Positions 8,899 to 16,802 of a stretch of DNA of 64,000 nucleotides are shown piece by piece. The notes under the pieces were generated by a model. It worked only from the letters and a program-made list of their open reading frames with translations, was not told where the DNA came from and searched no databases. The stretch is taken from contig NZ_MZMV01000035.1 in assembly GCF_002210435.1 (NCBI RefSeq), forward strand, positions 1-64,000. The letters run 5' to 3'. Origin of the DNA: Micromonospora wenchangensis. Lineage in GTDB: Bacteria; Actinomycetota; Actinomycetes; Mycobacteriales; Micromonosporaceae. Position 1 is the stretch's first letter; each line of letters opens with the position of its first letter. The position numbers and the translations under genes are program-made.

Positions 8899-9012
8899 GC
8901 GGAACTCCTGTCGGTGGTGCCTCCGGCGACGCCCACCGGACGCGGGGACGGGGGCGTCGCGGGTGGTGGGCGTCGCCGGAGGCGGGTGGTGGTGAGAGGA
9001 CCGAAGGAGTCG

Positions 9013-9026
9013 CGGGAGCGCTCCCA
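9013..9026. promoter_or_regulatory. CebR-type operator before the GH9 cellulase
   Basis: GGGAGCGCTCCC (9014-9025) is a perfect palindrome matching the actinomycete CebR consensus TGGGAGCGCTCCCA except for the outermost 5' base. It lies 115 bp upstream of the cellulase start, and cebR is encoded 5 kb away. Confidence 0.8.
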
Positions 9027-9126
9027 TGGATGTGCGCCAATGTAATCGTTCGGTCATCGGTTTGTGAAGGGGCCAACCCCGACGACACCGGAAGAAGCTC
9101 TCCGGGCGACACCGCTCCGGCCGGAC

Positions 9127-9139
9127 TAGCCTGGATCGA
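9127..9139 (+). promoter_or_regulatory. Leaderless promoter of the VOC gene
   Basis: TAGCCT (9127-9132) is followed by six bases and then ATG 9139, with no ribosome-binding site. Confidence 0.6.
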
Positions 9140-9543
9140 TGTCGATGATCGAACAGGTGTCACTGGGCGTGACCGACGACCGGCGCGCCGGCCCGTTCTG
9201 GGCCGGAGCGCTCGGGTACGTCCGCCGGCCACCCCGCTACCCGGGAGACGGGTGGATCGTGCTGGAACCGCCGGCCGGCGTCACCGGGGTGCCGCTGGCG
9301 ATGGACGTCAGCGTCAGCCCGGTACCGGACCTCCCCCGCATCCACCTCGACCTGCACGCGGGCGACCGGGACCTCGACGACGAGATCGACCGGCTGTGCG
9401 GGCTCGGCGCCGAACGGGTCGACTGGCCGCACTACCCCACCGAGCCGGAGCCCGGCCAACTGCCGTACGTCGTCCTCGCCGACACCGAGGGCAACCGGTT
9501 CTGCGTCTCCGGGAACCGCCGGGCCGGCGTCCACTTCGGCTGA
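9139..9543 (+). CDS. VOC (glyoxalase/dioxygenase-fold) family protein
   Basis: 134-aa protein with the two-module vicinal-oxygen-chelate pattern: IEQVSLGVTDDRRAGPFWAGALGY at the start, IHLDLHAGD in the middle and VVLADTEGNRFCV near the end. It resembles the short Glyoxalase-like (PF18029-type) proteins that are abundant in actinomycetes and mostly uncharacterised; substrate and metal are unknown. Monocistronic, ending in a strong terminator. Leaderless start at ATG 9139. Confidence 0.85.
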   Translation: MSMIEQVSLGVTDDRRAGPFWAGALGYVRRPPRYPGDGWIVLEPPAGVTGVPLAMDVSVSPVPDLPRIHLDLHAGDRDLDDEIDRLCGLGAERVDWPHYPTEPEPGQLPYVVLADTEGNRFCVSGNRRAGVHFG

Positions 9544-9650
9544 CCGCCACCCCACCGGCCGCGCACCCACCACCGGTCCGGGAGGCGGCGGCCCCGGGCC
9601 ACCCCGCCGGAGCAGGCGCGGGGTGCTGCCCGAAACCGGCCCCGGACATG

Positions 9651-9679
9651 GGCAGGGCCCCCGCACCGGGGGCCCTGCC
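9651..9679. terminator. Terminator after the VOC gene
   Basis: Perfect 13-bp stem (9651-9663 with 9667-9679) and a three-base loop. It lies in the 231-bp convergent gap between the VOC gene and the ACT-GNAT gene; nothing else is visible in that gap. Confidence 0.8.
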
Positions 9680-9774
9680 TGTACACCGTCCTCCGCATCG
9701 GAGTTCGGCCACACACCGGAAGGAAGCCCCCGCCCGGTGCCACACGGGTTGTCTCGATCGGCGGTGCCCGGTCG

Positions 9775-10899
9775 TCAGCACACCCCGCCGGTCGCGCTCG
9801 TCCGCCGGGGACCGATCACGGCCGCACCGGACCGACCGGCCCCGTCGGCGACCGGGCCGCCGCCCACCGGCGCGGCCAACGCGACGGTCACGGTGAGCAG
9901 GCTGCCGTCCCGCTCGATCGGCGCGGACCGGCCCAGCCGGGCCACCGTACGCACCATCGGCGTGTTGTCCGCCTGGGTGTGCAGGACCAGCGCCGCGAAC
10001 CCGGCCCGCTCGGCGTGGGCGAGCAGCCGGCGCAGCAGCGCGGTGCCCAGCCCACGCCGCTGCCAGTCGTCCCGGACCAGCAGCGCCGCCTCCGCCTCGT
10101 CGCCCTCGGCGAGCAGGTTGGCCAGCGCGACGACCGACTCCGCCGCCCCGTCGGAGCCGGTCGTCGTGGCGACCAGGGTCAGCCCCCGGGCCGGTTCCAG
10201 CAGCCGGCGCAGCCGGGCCGGCGAGGGCAGCGCCGCACCGCTCAGGTAGCGCCGCTGCCGACTGGACGCCGAGCAGCGCTCGTGCAGGTCGACCACGGCC
10301 GCCAGGTCGTCGGCGGTCGCCGGCCGGACGGTCAGCTCGGCCCCGTCGGGCAGCACCAGGACCACCCGGTCGGCCTCCCGCCGGGCCACCGCCGCCGCCA
10401 ACTCGACGAGCGCCTGCGCCCGCGCGTACTCGGCCGGGGTGAAGCTGGGCGCCTGCCGGCGCAGTTCGTACGAGCCGCCGGCCGGGTCGGTCAACAGCAT
10501 GGTCGTGGTGCCCACCGCGTCGTGCCCGCCGGCAGCCGTCGGCCGCCAGGTCACCTCGTCCGCGCCGAGCGTGGCCCGGAGCACCTCACCCGCCAGTTCC
10601 GGGTCACCGACCAGCCGGGTGGCCAGCCCGAGCACCCGGGTCGGCTGGTCGGCCAGGCCCCGCGCCTCGCTGCGGGCGACCCAGCAGTCCCGGCCCCGGC
10701 CCCGCTCGACGGCGGCGATCAGATCCGCCTCGTCGAGGGTGTCCGGCGCGTCGACGAGGAAGTCGTCCACCGCGCCGACCTCGGTGGTGTGCACCTGCAC
10801 GGTGAGGATGTTGACCCCCCGCAACGCGAGACTCGCGGTGAGGACCGACAGGTATCCCGGCCGGTCGTCCACGGTCGCGCGAACCCGCCACAGCGCCAT
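9775..10899 (-). CDS. ACT-domain / GNAT acetyltransferase fusion protein
   Basis: 374 aa. Residues 1-75 form an ACT-like regulatory domain (VRATVDDRPGYLSVLTASLA, then GAVDDFLVDAP); the C-terminal half is a GNAT domain (LTVRPATADDLAAVVDLHERC, LLVRDDWQRRGLGTALLRRLLAHA, LHTQADNTPMVR). This suggests an acetyltransferase controlled by a small ligand such as an amino acid, as in other actinobacterial ACT/GNAT fusions; substrate unknown. ATG 10899 follows AAGGGAG at good spacing, and the frame further upstream is not coding. The gene in front (10989-11690) starts with a related ACT domain, and both leaders share an identical 14-mer. Confidence 0.85.
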   Translation of the reverse strand: MALWRVRATVDDRPGYLSVLTASLALRGVNILTVQVHTTEVGAVDDFLVDAPDTLDEADLIAAVERGRGRDCWVARSEARGLADQPTRVLGLATRLVGDPELAGEVLRATLGADEVTWRPTAAGGHDAVGTTTMLLTDPAGGSYELRRQAPSFTPAEYARAQALVELAAAVARREADRVVLVLPDGAELTVRPATADDLAAVVDLHERCSASSRQRRYLSGAALPSPARLRRLLEPARGLTLVATTTGSDGAAESVVALANLLAEGDEAEAALLVRDDWQRRGLGTALLRRLLAHAERAGFAALVLHTQADNTPMVRTVARLGRSAPIERDGSLLTVTVALAAPVGGGPVADGAGRSGAAVIGPRRTSATGGVC

Positions 10900-10935
10900 G
10901 TCCACTCCCTTCCCCAGCACGAAGCCTGCCCGCGG

Positions 10936-10949
10936 CCTGTTGCCGTGGC
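10936..10949 (-). promoter_or_regulatory. Leader element shared by the two ACT-domain genes, copy 1
   Basis: GCCACGGCAACAGG on the minus strand, 37-50 nt upstream of the ACT-GNAT start. The identical 14-mer lies at 11768-11781 before the neighbouring ACT gene; in both places the flanking bases are CCGCC(C)GGG-like. It could be an operator or part of a structured leader. No known riboswitch class was recognised. Confidence 0.4.
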
Positions 10950-10988
10950 GTTGCCCGGCGGTGTCGCACCGGCAACCGTCCGCCCAGG

Positions 10989-11690
10989 TCAGGTGACGGT
11001 GGTCACCGACTGCGGGCCGACCAGGTCGAGCCGGTCGCCGAGGATCACCGCGCTGGCCCGGACCAACTGGGCGAGCCGGTCCACCTCGGTGGCGTGGAAC
11101 CCGGCGGCGGTCAGCGGCTCGGTGTGGTCCCGGGCGACCACCAGCACCAGCCCGGCCCGACCGAACGGCGCGATCGCGTAGTGCGTGCCGTCGGCCATGG
11201 TCAACGTGCGGGCCCGCAGCGGGGTCACCTCGGGCAGCCGGGGCGGCTCGGGCGCGCGCCAGCTGGCGTGCCCGACGGTCGCCGTCCCCGCGCCGGCCCG
11301 CGAGGCCCAGTCCACCGGTACGACGGCCGCCACCGCCCAGTCCGCCGCGAGCAGCCCCGGCACCGCGTCGACCAGGGTGGCCACCCCGTCGGTGGGGTTC
11401 GCCGCCACCTGGGCGAGCAGTTCGGCGTCCTGACCGGTGGTGGTCGGCGCGCCGATCGCCCGCCACACCCCGTCGACGCGCACCCCGGGGATGGCGGCCA
11501 GCCCCGCGAGCAGCCCCTCGACCCGGGCGGCGCCGGGCCAGACCACGGTGAAGTCGTCCACCGCCCGGCCGCCGAGCCGTTCCAGCACCACGACCTGGAC
11601 GATGTCCGCCCCGGAGACGCCGAGCGTGCGGGCCACCTGGCCGAGTGTCCCGGGTCGGTCCGGCAGGGTCACCCGAACTCTCAGCAACAT
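10989..11690 (-). CDS. ACT-domain protein
   Basis: 233 aa. The N-terminal ACT domain (VRVTLPDRPGTLGQVARTLG, then GGRAVDDFTVVWP) is followed by about 150 aa without a confident family; it contains MADGTHYAIAPFGRAGLVLVVARD, reminiscent of a GAF-like sensor fold. ACT domains bind small effectors, often amino acids. A regulator rather than an enzyme is likely, but its target is unknown. ATG 11690 follows GGAGGG. It is transcribed toward the ACT-GNAT gene 90 bp downstream, so the pair may work together; similarity of their ACT domains suggests an old tandem duplication. Confidence 0.8.
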   Translation of the reverse strand: MLLRVRVTLPDRPGTLGQVARTLGVSGADIVQVVVLERLGGRAVDDFTVVWPGAARVEGLLAGLAAIPGVRVDGVWRAIGAPTTTGQDAELLAQVAANPTDGVATLVDAVPGLLAADWAVAAVVPVDWASRAGAGTATVGHASWRAPEPPRLPEVTPLRARTLTMADGTHYAIAPFGRAGLVLVVARDHTEPLTAAGFHATEVDRLAQLVRASAVILGDRLDLVGPQSVTTVT

Positions 11691-11726
11691 GTCTGTCCCT
11701 CCGCTCGGCGGGCCGACCGCACACGG

Positions 11727-11753
11727 CCGGCAGGCTGGTCCCCAGCCTGCCGG
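11727..11753. promoter_or_regulatory. Leader hairpin upstream of the ACT-domain gene
   Basis: CCGGCAGGCTGG (11727-11738) and its exact reverse complement (11742-11753), separated by three bases, lie between the shared 14-mer (11768-11781) and the start codon at 11690. The position inside the probable 5' leader suggests an attenuator or mRNA structure. Confidence 0.5.
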
Positions 11754-11767
11754 TTGACCATTTCGCC

Positions 11768-11781
11768 CCTGTTGCCGTGGC
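11768..11781 (-). promoter_or_regulatory. Leader element shared by the two ACT-domain genes, copy 2
   Basis: Exact second copy of GCCACGGCAACAGG, 78-91 nt upstream of the ACT gene start at 11690. Confidence 0.4.
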
Positions 11782-11807
11782 ATGTCCCGGGCGGAAAATC
11801 GCTGACC

Positions 11808-11836
11808 TTGACAACCCGGCTGACCTGCCATCAACT
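11808..11836 (+). promoter_or_regulatory. Promoter of the phosphotransferase/acyl-CoA dehydrogenase operon
   Basis: TTGACA (11808-11813), a 17-bp spacer, TCAACT (11831-11836), then six bases to ATG 11843. A full -35 consensus with a leaderless start; this favours ATG 11843 over ATG 11837. Confidence 0.6.
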
Positions 11837-11842
11837 ATGCGG

Positions 11843-12928
11843 ATGACCGAGCCGGCCGTCGACGTGTCCCACGACGGCGGCTCCCCCGGCGACCCGACCC
11901 CGCGCGGGCTCGATCTCGACCGGTTGGCCGGGTGGCTGGCCGCGCACCGGCCGGAGCTGGCCGACGGGCCGTTGCGGGCCAGCCTGATCACCGGCGGCAA
12001 GTCCAACCTGACCTACCTGCTGCACTGCGGCGGGCGCGAGCTGGTGCTGCGCCGTCCGCCGCTGGGGCACGTGCTGGCCACCGCGCACGACATGGCCCGC
12101 GAACACCTAGTGATCGCCGCGCTCGCGCCGACCGCCGTGCCGGTGCCCGAGGCGGTGCTGCTGTGCGTCGACCCGGCGGTGATCGGGGCACCCTTCTACC
12201 TGATGAGCCGGGTGCCGGGCGAGGTGCTGCGCACCCGGGCCCAGACCGACCCGCTCACCGCCGGGCAACGCCGCGACCTGGCCTGGGCGATGATGGACAC
12301 CCTCGCCGCGCTGCACACCGTCGACCCGGCCGAGGTGGGGCTGGCCGACTTCGGCCGTCCGGAGGGCTACCTCGGCCGGCAGGTACGACGCTGGGCCGGC
12401 CAGCTCGACCGGTCCCGCAGCCGTGAGCTGCCCGGGGTGGACGAGCTGCGCGACGCGCTGGCCGCCTCGGTGCCCGAGGGGGCGAACGCCGGCCGGATCG
12501 TGCACGGCGACTACCGGCTGGACAACCTGCTCACCACGGTCGACCCGGTGTCGGTCCGGGCGGTGCTGGACTGGGAGATGGCCACCCTGGGCGACCCGCT
12601 GGCCGACCTCGGGCTGCTGCTGACGTACTGGGACGTGCTCGGCGACAGCGACCTCGCCGAGGGCAACCCGGTCGCCGACGGGCTCGGCCCGCGCGCCGGC
12701 TTCCCCACCGGCGGCGAGCTGATCGCCCGGTACGCCGACCGCAGCGGCGTCGACGTGGGGCCGCTGCACTGGCACCTGGCCCTCGGCTGTTTCAAGCTCG
12801 CGGTGATCTGCGAGGGCATCCACTACCGGCACACCCTGGGGCAGACCCTCGGCGGTGGGTTCGACCGGATCGGCGACATGGTGACGCCCCTGGTGGAACA
12901 CGGTCTGCGCGCGGTCAGGGGGAACTGA
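11843..12928 (+). CDS. Phosphotransferase family protein, ACAD10/11 N-domain type
   Basis: 361-aa aminoglycoside-phosphotransferase-fold kinase. Visible are GGKSNLTYLL (nucleotide loop), the Brenner-type catalytic motif GRIVHGDYRLDNLL and the metal-binding VLDWEMATLGDPLADLG. In animals this fold is fused to an acyl-CoA dehydrogenase (ACAD10/11), where it phosphorylates 4-hydroxyacyl-CoAs to allow their beta-oxidation. Here the dehydrogenase is the next gene and overlaps by one base, strongly suggesting the same role. Start chosen by the promoter geometry at 11808-11836. Confidence 0.88.
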   Translation: MTEPAVDVSHDGGSPGDPTPRGLDLDRLAGWLAAHRPELADGPLRASLITGGKSNLTYLLHCGGRELVLRRPPLGHVLATAHDMAREHLVIAALAPTAVPVPEAVLLCVDPAVIGAPFYLMSRVPGEVLRTRAQTDPLTAGQRRDLAWAMMDTLAALHTVDPAEVGLADFGRPEGYLGRQVRRWAGQLDRSRSRELPGVDELRDALAASVPEGANAGRIVHGDYRLDNLLTTVDPVSVRAVLDWEMATLGDPLADLGLLLTYWDVLGDSDLAEGNPVADGLGPRAGFPTGGELIARYADRSGVDVGPLHWHLALGCFKLAVICEGIHYRHTLGQTLGGGFDRIGDMVTPLVEHGLRAVRGN

Positions 12929-14139
12929 TGGACTTCGACTACGACGCCCGTACCGTCGAGCTGCGGGAGCGGCTCGGCGCGTTCCTGGACGAGTGCGTCC
13001 TGCCGGCCGAGGCGGTGCACGCCGCGCAGGTCGTTGCGGCGGGTGACCCGTGGTCGCGGTCCCCGGTGCTCGACGAGCTGAAGGTCGAGGCGCGACGGCG
13101 CGGCCTGTGGAACCTCTTCCTGCCCGATCCGCGCTACGGCGCCGGGCTGACCAACCTCCAGTACGCCCCGCTCGCCGAGCTGACCGGGCGCAGCCCGCAC
13201 CTGGCCCCCGAGGCGGTCAACTGCGCCGCCCCGGACACCGGCAACATGGAACTGCTCGCCGAGTTCGGCACCGGGGCCCAGCGCGACAGGTGGCTCACCC
13301 CGCTGCTGGCCGGCGAGATCCGCTCGGCGTTCTGCATGACCGAGCCCGAGGTGGCCTCCTCCGACGCCACCAACATCGCCACCCGGATCGTCCGCGACGG
13401 CGACCACTACGTGGTCAACGGGCGCAAGTGGTGGTCGTCCGGGGCGATGGACCCCCGGTGCGGGCTGTTCATCGTGATGGGCAAGACCGACCCGGACGCC
13501 GACCGGCACCGCCAGCAGAGCATGGTGCTGGTGCCCCGGGACACCCCGGGGGTGCACGTCCGGCGGGGCATGACGGTCTTCGGCTACACCGACGCCCCGC
13601 ACGGCGGGCACGCCGAGATCGACTTCGTTGACGTCCGGGTGCCGGTGGAGAACCTGGTCGGCGCCGAGGGGGGCGGGTTCGCGGTCGCCCAGGCCCGGCT
13701 CGGGCCGGGCCGCATCCACCACTGCATGCGCCTGGTCGGGATGGCCGAGCGGGCCCTGGAGCTGCTCTGCCGGCGGGCCAACGAGCGGATCGCGTTCGGT
13801 CGGCCGCTCGCCGAGCAGGGCGTGGTCCGGGAGTGGATCGCCGAGTCCCGGGTACGGATCGAGCAGGCCCGGCTGCTGGTGCTCAAGACCGCCTGGCTGA
13901 TGGACACCGTCGGCAACAAGGGCGCGCACACCGAGATCCAGGCCATCAAGATCGCTACCCCGGCGATGGCCGAGTGGGTGATCGACAAGGCGATCCAGGG
14001 GTACGGCGGTGCCGGGGTCAGTCAGGACACCCCGCTCGCCGGGCTCTGGGCCCAGGCCCGCACCCTGCGGCTCGCCGACGGCCCGGACGAGGTGCACCGC
14101 GCGTCCCTGGCCAGGCGGGAACTGCGCCGCTGGTCCTGA
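12928..14139 (+). CDS. Acyl-CoA dehydrogenase, ACAD11-like
   Basis: 403-aa FAD-dependent dehydrogenase that introduces an alpha-beta double bond into acyl-CoA. FCMTEPEVASSDATNI and VVNGRKWWSSGA are the FAD/substrate motifs of the middle domain; IAFGRPLAEQGVV and IQGYGGAGVSQDTPLA are the C-terminal helical-domain motifs. ATG 12928 overlaps the TGA of the kinase-like gene, so translation is coupled. With that gene it probably handles hydroxylated fatty acids. It converges on cebR across 90 bp that contain only a weak inverted repeat (14176-14192). Confidence 0.92.
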   Translation: MDFDYDARTVELRERLGAFLDECVLPAEAVHAAQVVAAGDPWSRSPVLDELKVEARRRGLWNLFLPDPRYGAGLTNLQYAPLAELTGRSPHLAPEAVNCAAPDTGNMELLAEFGTGAQRDRWLTPLLAGEIRSAFCMTEPEVASSDATNIATRIVRDGDHYVVNGRKWWSSGAMDPRCGLFIVMGKTDPDADRHRQQSMVLVPRDTPGVHVRRGMTVFGYTDAPHGGHAEIDFVDVRVPVENLVGAEGGGFAVAQARLGPGRIHHCMRLVGMAERALELLCRRANERIAFGRPLAEQGVVREWIAESRVRIEQARLLVLKTAWLMDTVGNKGAHTEIQAIKIATPAMAEWVIDKAIQGYGGAGVSQDTPLAGLWAQARTLRLADGPDEVHRASLARRELRRWS

Positions 14140-14229
14140 GCCTGGGCCGTTGGCCCTGAGCCGGGGCCACCGGCGCGTCGGGCCACCCGACGGCGGCCCG
14201 GAGGTGGAGGTCGGAGGTGTCGAAGCGTT

Positions 14230-15276
14230 TCAGGTGGAGGCACGCTGGATGAGTTCGGTGTCCAGCAGGATGTGCGGGGTGGGGATCTCGTCGCCCCGGA
14301 TGCGGGCCACCAGCAGCCGGGCCATCTGCCGGCCCATCTCCTCCACCGGCTGGAAGACCGTGGTCAACGGCGGGTCGGCCTGCTGGGCGACGGGCGAGTC
14401 GTCGAACCCGATGATCGCCACGTCCTCGGGCACCCGCCGGCCCGACTCGCGCAGCGTCCGCAGCGCGCCGAACGCCATCAGGTCGGAGGCGACGAAGACC
14501 GCGTCCAACTCGGGGCAGGCCTCCAGCAGCCGGCGCATGCACGCCGCGCCGCTGCCCTCGCTGAAGTCCCCGTAGGCGATCATGCGGGGGTCGAGCATCC
14601 CGACGGTGGACTCCACCGCCTCCCGGTAGCCGACCAGGCGGGCCAGGCCGGCGCCCATGTCCTGCGGGCCGGCGATGGTGGCGATCCGGCGGCGGCCCTG
14701 CCGGGCCAGGTGCTGCACCGCGTTGCGGGCGCCGCCGACGTTGTCGACGTCGACGAACCACGACGGCCGCGCCCCGGGGCGCAGCATCCGGGCCGGCCGG
14801 CCGCCGAGCACGGTGGGCAGGTCGCGCTCCTCCAGCAGGGTGGGCAGCGGGTCGGAGTCGTGCAGCGACAGCAGCAGGACCCCGTCGACGTGCTGGTTGG
14901 TCAGGTGGTTCTCGACCCGTTCCCGTTCGATCGGGGACTGCACCATGGCGAGCCAGAGTTGCAGCGGGGTCTCCAGCAGGCCGGAGCTGACGCCCCGGAC
15001 GATGCCGGCGAAGAACGGCTCGGTGAAGACCCGCTCCCCCGACTCGGAGACCACCAGGGCCACCGAGTCGGTCCGCTGGGTGACCAGCGCCCGTGCCGCC
15101 CGGTTCGGGACGTACCCCAGTTCGGCGATGGCCTGTTGGACGGCGGCCCGGGCCTCCGGGCTGACCTGGGGTGAGCCGTTGACCACCCGGGAGACCGTGC
15201 CCCGCCCGACACCCGCGCGGGCGGCGACCGCGTCGAGGGTCGGGCGCCCGAGTGACCGGGTGCGTTGCGTTGTCAT
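14230..15276 (-). CDS. cebR: LacI-family cellobiose repressor, CebR-like
   Basis: 348 aa. LacI-type helix-turn-helix at about 11-60 (TLDAVAARAGVGRGTVSRVV, then a hinge ending GYVPNRAARAL) followed by a periplasmic-binding-protein-like effector domain (VALVVSESGERVFTEPFF, GFDDSPVAQQADPPLTTV). In streptomycetes CebR binds TGGGAGCGCTCCCA and is released by cello-oligosaccharides; three such boxes occur in this window, before cebE and before the GH9 cellulase. ATG 15276 follows GGAGGAG. Here cebR lies downstream of bglC in the same direction, not upstream of cebE as in S. griseus. Confidence 0.92.
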   Translation of the reverse strand: MTTQRTRSLGRPTLDAVAARAGVGRGTVSRVVNGSPQVSPEARAAVQQAIAELGYVPNRAARALVTQRTDSVALVVSESGERVFTEPFFAGIVRGVSSGLLETPLQLWLAMVQSPIERERVENHLTNQHVDGVLLLSLHDSDPLPTLLEERDLPTVLGGRPARMLRPGARPSWFVDVDNVGGARNAVQHLARQGRRRIATIAGPQDMGAGLARLVGYREAVESTVGMLDPRMIAYGDFSEGSGAACMRRLLEACPELDAVFVASDLMAFGALRTLRESGRRVPEDVAIIGFDDSPVAQQADPPLTTVFQPVEEMGRQMARLLVARIRGDEIPTPHILLDTELIQRAST

Positions 15277-15295
15277 CGTCTGCTCCTCCGACGTC

Positions 15296-15347
15296 GGACG
15301 GTCCCCGCCGTCCGCCCCCGGGGGCGGGCGGCGCGGCGGGGCCGTCC
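15296..15347 (-). terminator. Strong hairpin between bglC and cebR
   Basis: Arms 15296-15310 and 15334-15347 pair over 14 bp with one bulged T; a second GC stem (CGCCCCC/GGGGGCG) lies inside. It follows the bglC stop by 22 bp and should end or attenuate the ceb operon before cebR. It begins 19 bp before the cebR start, so cebR needs its own promoter close by or read-through. Confidence 0.65.
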
Positions 15348-15368
15348 GGAATGCTGGCTGGCCTCTGC

Positions 15369-16802
15369 CTATTGTGCGGCCAGACCGTTGCGTCGGATCA
15401 CCTCGGCGTACCACCTGGCGCTGGACTTGGGGATACGGGCCTGGGTGTCGTAGTCGATCCAGATCATCCCGAAGCGCTTGGTGTAACCCCAGGCCCACTC
15501 GAAATTATCCATCAGCGACCAGGCGAAGTACCCCCGCAGGGGCACCCCGGCCGCGATCGCCTCGTGCGAGGCCCGCAGGTGGGCGTCGAAGTAGGCCAAC
15601 CGGTCGACGTCGTCGACCCGACCGTCCTGCACGGTGTCGACGAACGCCGAGCCGTTCTCGGTTACGTAGAGCGGCAGGTCAGTGTACTCCTCGTGGACCC
15701 GCCGCAGCGTCTCCACCAGGCCTGGGGCGTCGATCTCCCAGTCCATGTCGGTGACCGGGACACCCCGGGTGACGAACCGGACGTCCTCGCTGCCCGGCCA
15801 GCAGGACGGCGCCCGCCAGTACTTGTCCGGCTCCTCACCGGCGACCGGCGCGGCCACCACGTGCCGGCTGTAGTAGTTGATCCCGACCAGGTCCAGCGGA
15901 GTGGAGATGATCTCCAGGTCACCGTCGCGGACGTGTCCGAAATCGGTCACCTCGGCCAGGTCGGCGGTCAGGTCCGCCGGGTACGACCCGCGCAGCAGCG
16001 GGTCGAGGAAGAACCGGTTGGCCAACCCGTCGATCCGGCGGGCGGCGTCGACGTCGCCCGGGTCGTCGCTGGCCGGGGTCACCGGGTAGAGGTTGACCGT
16101 GACACCGAGCTGGGCCTGCGGCAGCTTCGCCCGCAGGGCCTGCACGGCGAGCCCGTGACCGAGCATGAGGTGGTGCCCGGCCCGGACCGAGTCCGCCCCG
16201 TCGGAACGCCCGGGGGCGTGCGCCCCGGAGCCGTAGCCGAGGAACGCCGAGCACCACGGCTCGTTGAGCGTGGTCCAGTACTTCACCCGGTCCCCGACGG
16301 CGTCCGCGACCAGGGACGCGTAGTCGGCGAACCGACCGGCGGTGTCCCGGACCGGCCAGCCGCCCGCGTCCTCGAGCGGCTGGGGCAGGTCCCAGTGGTA
16401 GAGGGTGAGCCACGGCTCGATGCCGTTGGCCAGCAGCTCGTCGACCAGCCGCCGGTAGAAGTCCAGGCCCTCCTGGTTGACGCCGCCGGTGCCGCCGGGC
16501 TGCACCCGCGGCCAGGAGACCGAGAACCGGTACGACTTGAGGCCCAGCTCGGCCATCAACCGGACGTCGTCGGGCATCCGGTGGTAGTGGTCGCAGGCCA
16601 CGTCCCCGGTGTGCCCGGAGACCACCCGCCCCTCGGTGTGACTGAACGTGTCCCAGATCGACGGGGTCCGGCCGCCCTCGGCGGCGGCCCCCTCGATCTG
16701 GTACGCGGCGGTCGCCGCGCCCCACAGGAAGCCGGGCGGGAAGGTCAGTTCCGGCCCCTGGTCGAGTACGCCGACGGCGGGCGGGTGGGTCGGGTTGCTC
16801 AC
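15369..16802 (-). CDS. bglC: GH1 beta-glucosidase (BglC-like)
   Basis: 477-aa cytosolic beta-glucosidase that cleaves imported cellobiose/cello-oligosaccharides to glucose. GH1 signatures: N-terminal FLWGAATAAYQIEGA, acid/base glutamate in WTTLNEPW, nucleophile glutamate in LYVTENGSAF, and WSLMDNFEWAWGY near the end. No signal peptide, as expected for an enzyme acting after transport. The GTG start overlaps the cebG stop by four bases (GTGA), so it is translationally coupled to the transporter. Confidence 0.95.
   Translation of the reverse strand: MSNPTHPPAVGVLDQGPELTFPPGFLWGAATAAYQIEGAAAEGGRTPSIWDTFSHTEGRVVSGHTGDVACDHYHRMPDDVRLMAELGLKSYRFSVSWPRVQPGGTGGVNQEGLDFYRRLVDELLANGIEPWLTLYHWDLPQPLEDAGGWPVRDTAGRFADYASLVADAVGDRVKYWTTLNEPWCSAFLGYGSGAHAPGRSDGADSVRAGHHLMLGHGLAVQALRAKLPQAQLGVTVNLYPVTPASDDPGDVDAARRIDGLANRFFLDPLLRGSYPADLTADLAEVTDFGHVRDGDLEIISTPLDLVGINYYSRHVVAAPVAGEEPDKYWRAPSCWPGSEDVRFVTRGVPVTDMDWEIDAPGLVETLRRVHEEYTDLPLYVTENGSAFVDTVQDGRVDDVDRLAYFDAHLRASHEAIAAGVPLRGYFAWSLMDNFEWAWGYTKRFGMIWIDYDTQARIPKSSARWYAEVIRRNGLAAQ

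Noticed and set aside
10900..11836. Known riboswitch (cobalamin, SAM, glycine, ZTP) before the ACT genes
   Set aside because: The conserved boxes of those classes were not found; only the shared 14-mer and a hairpin are visible.
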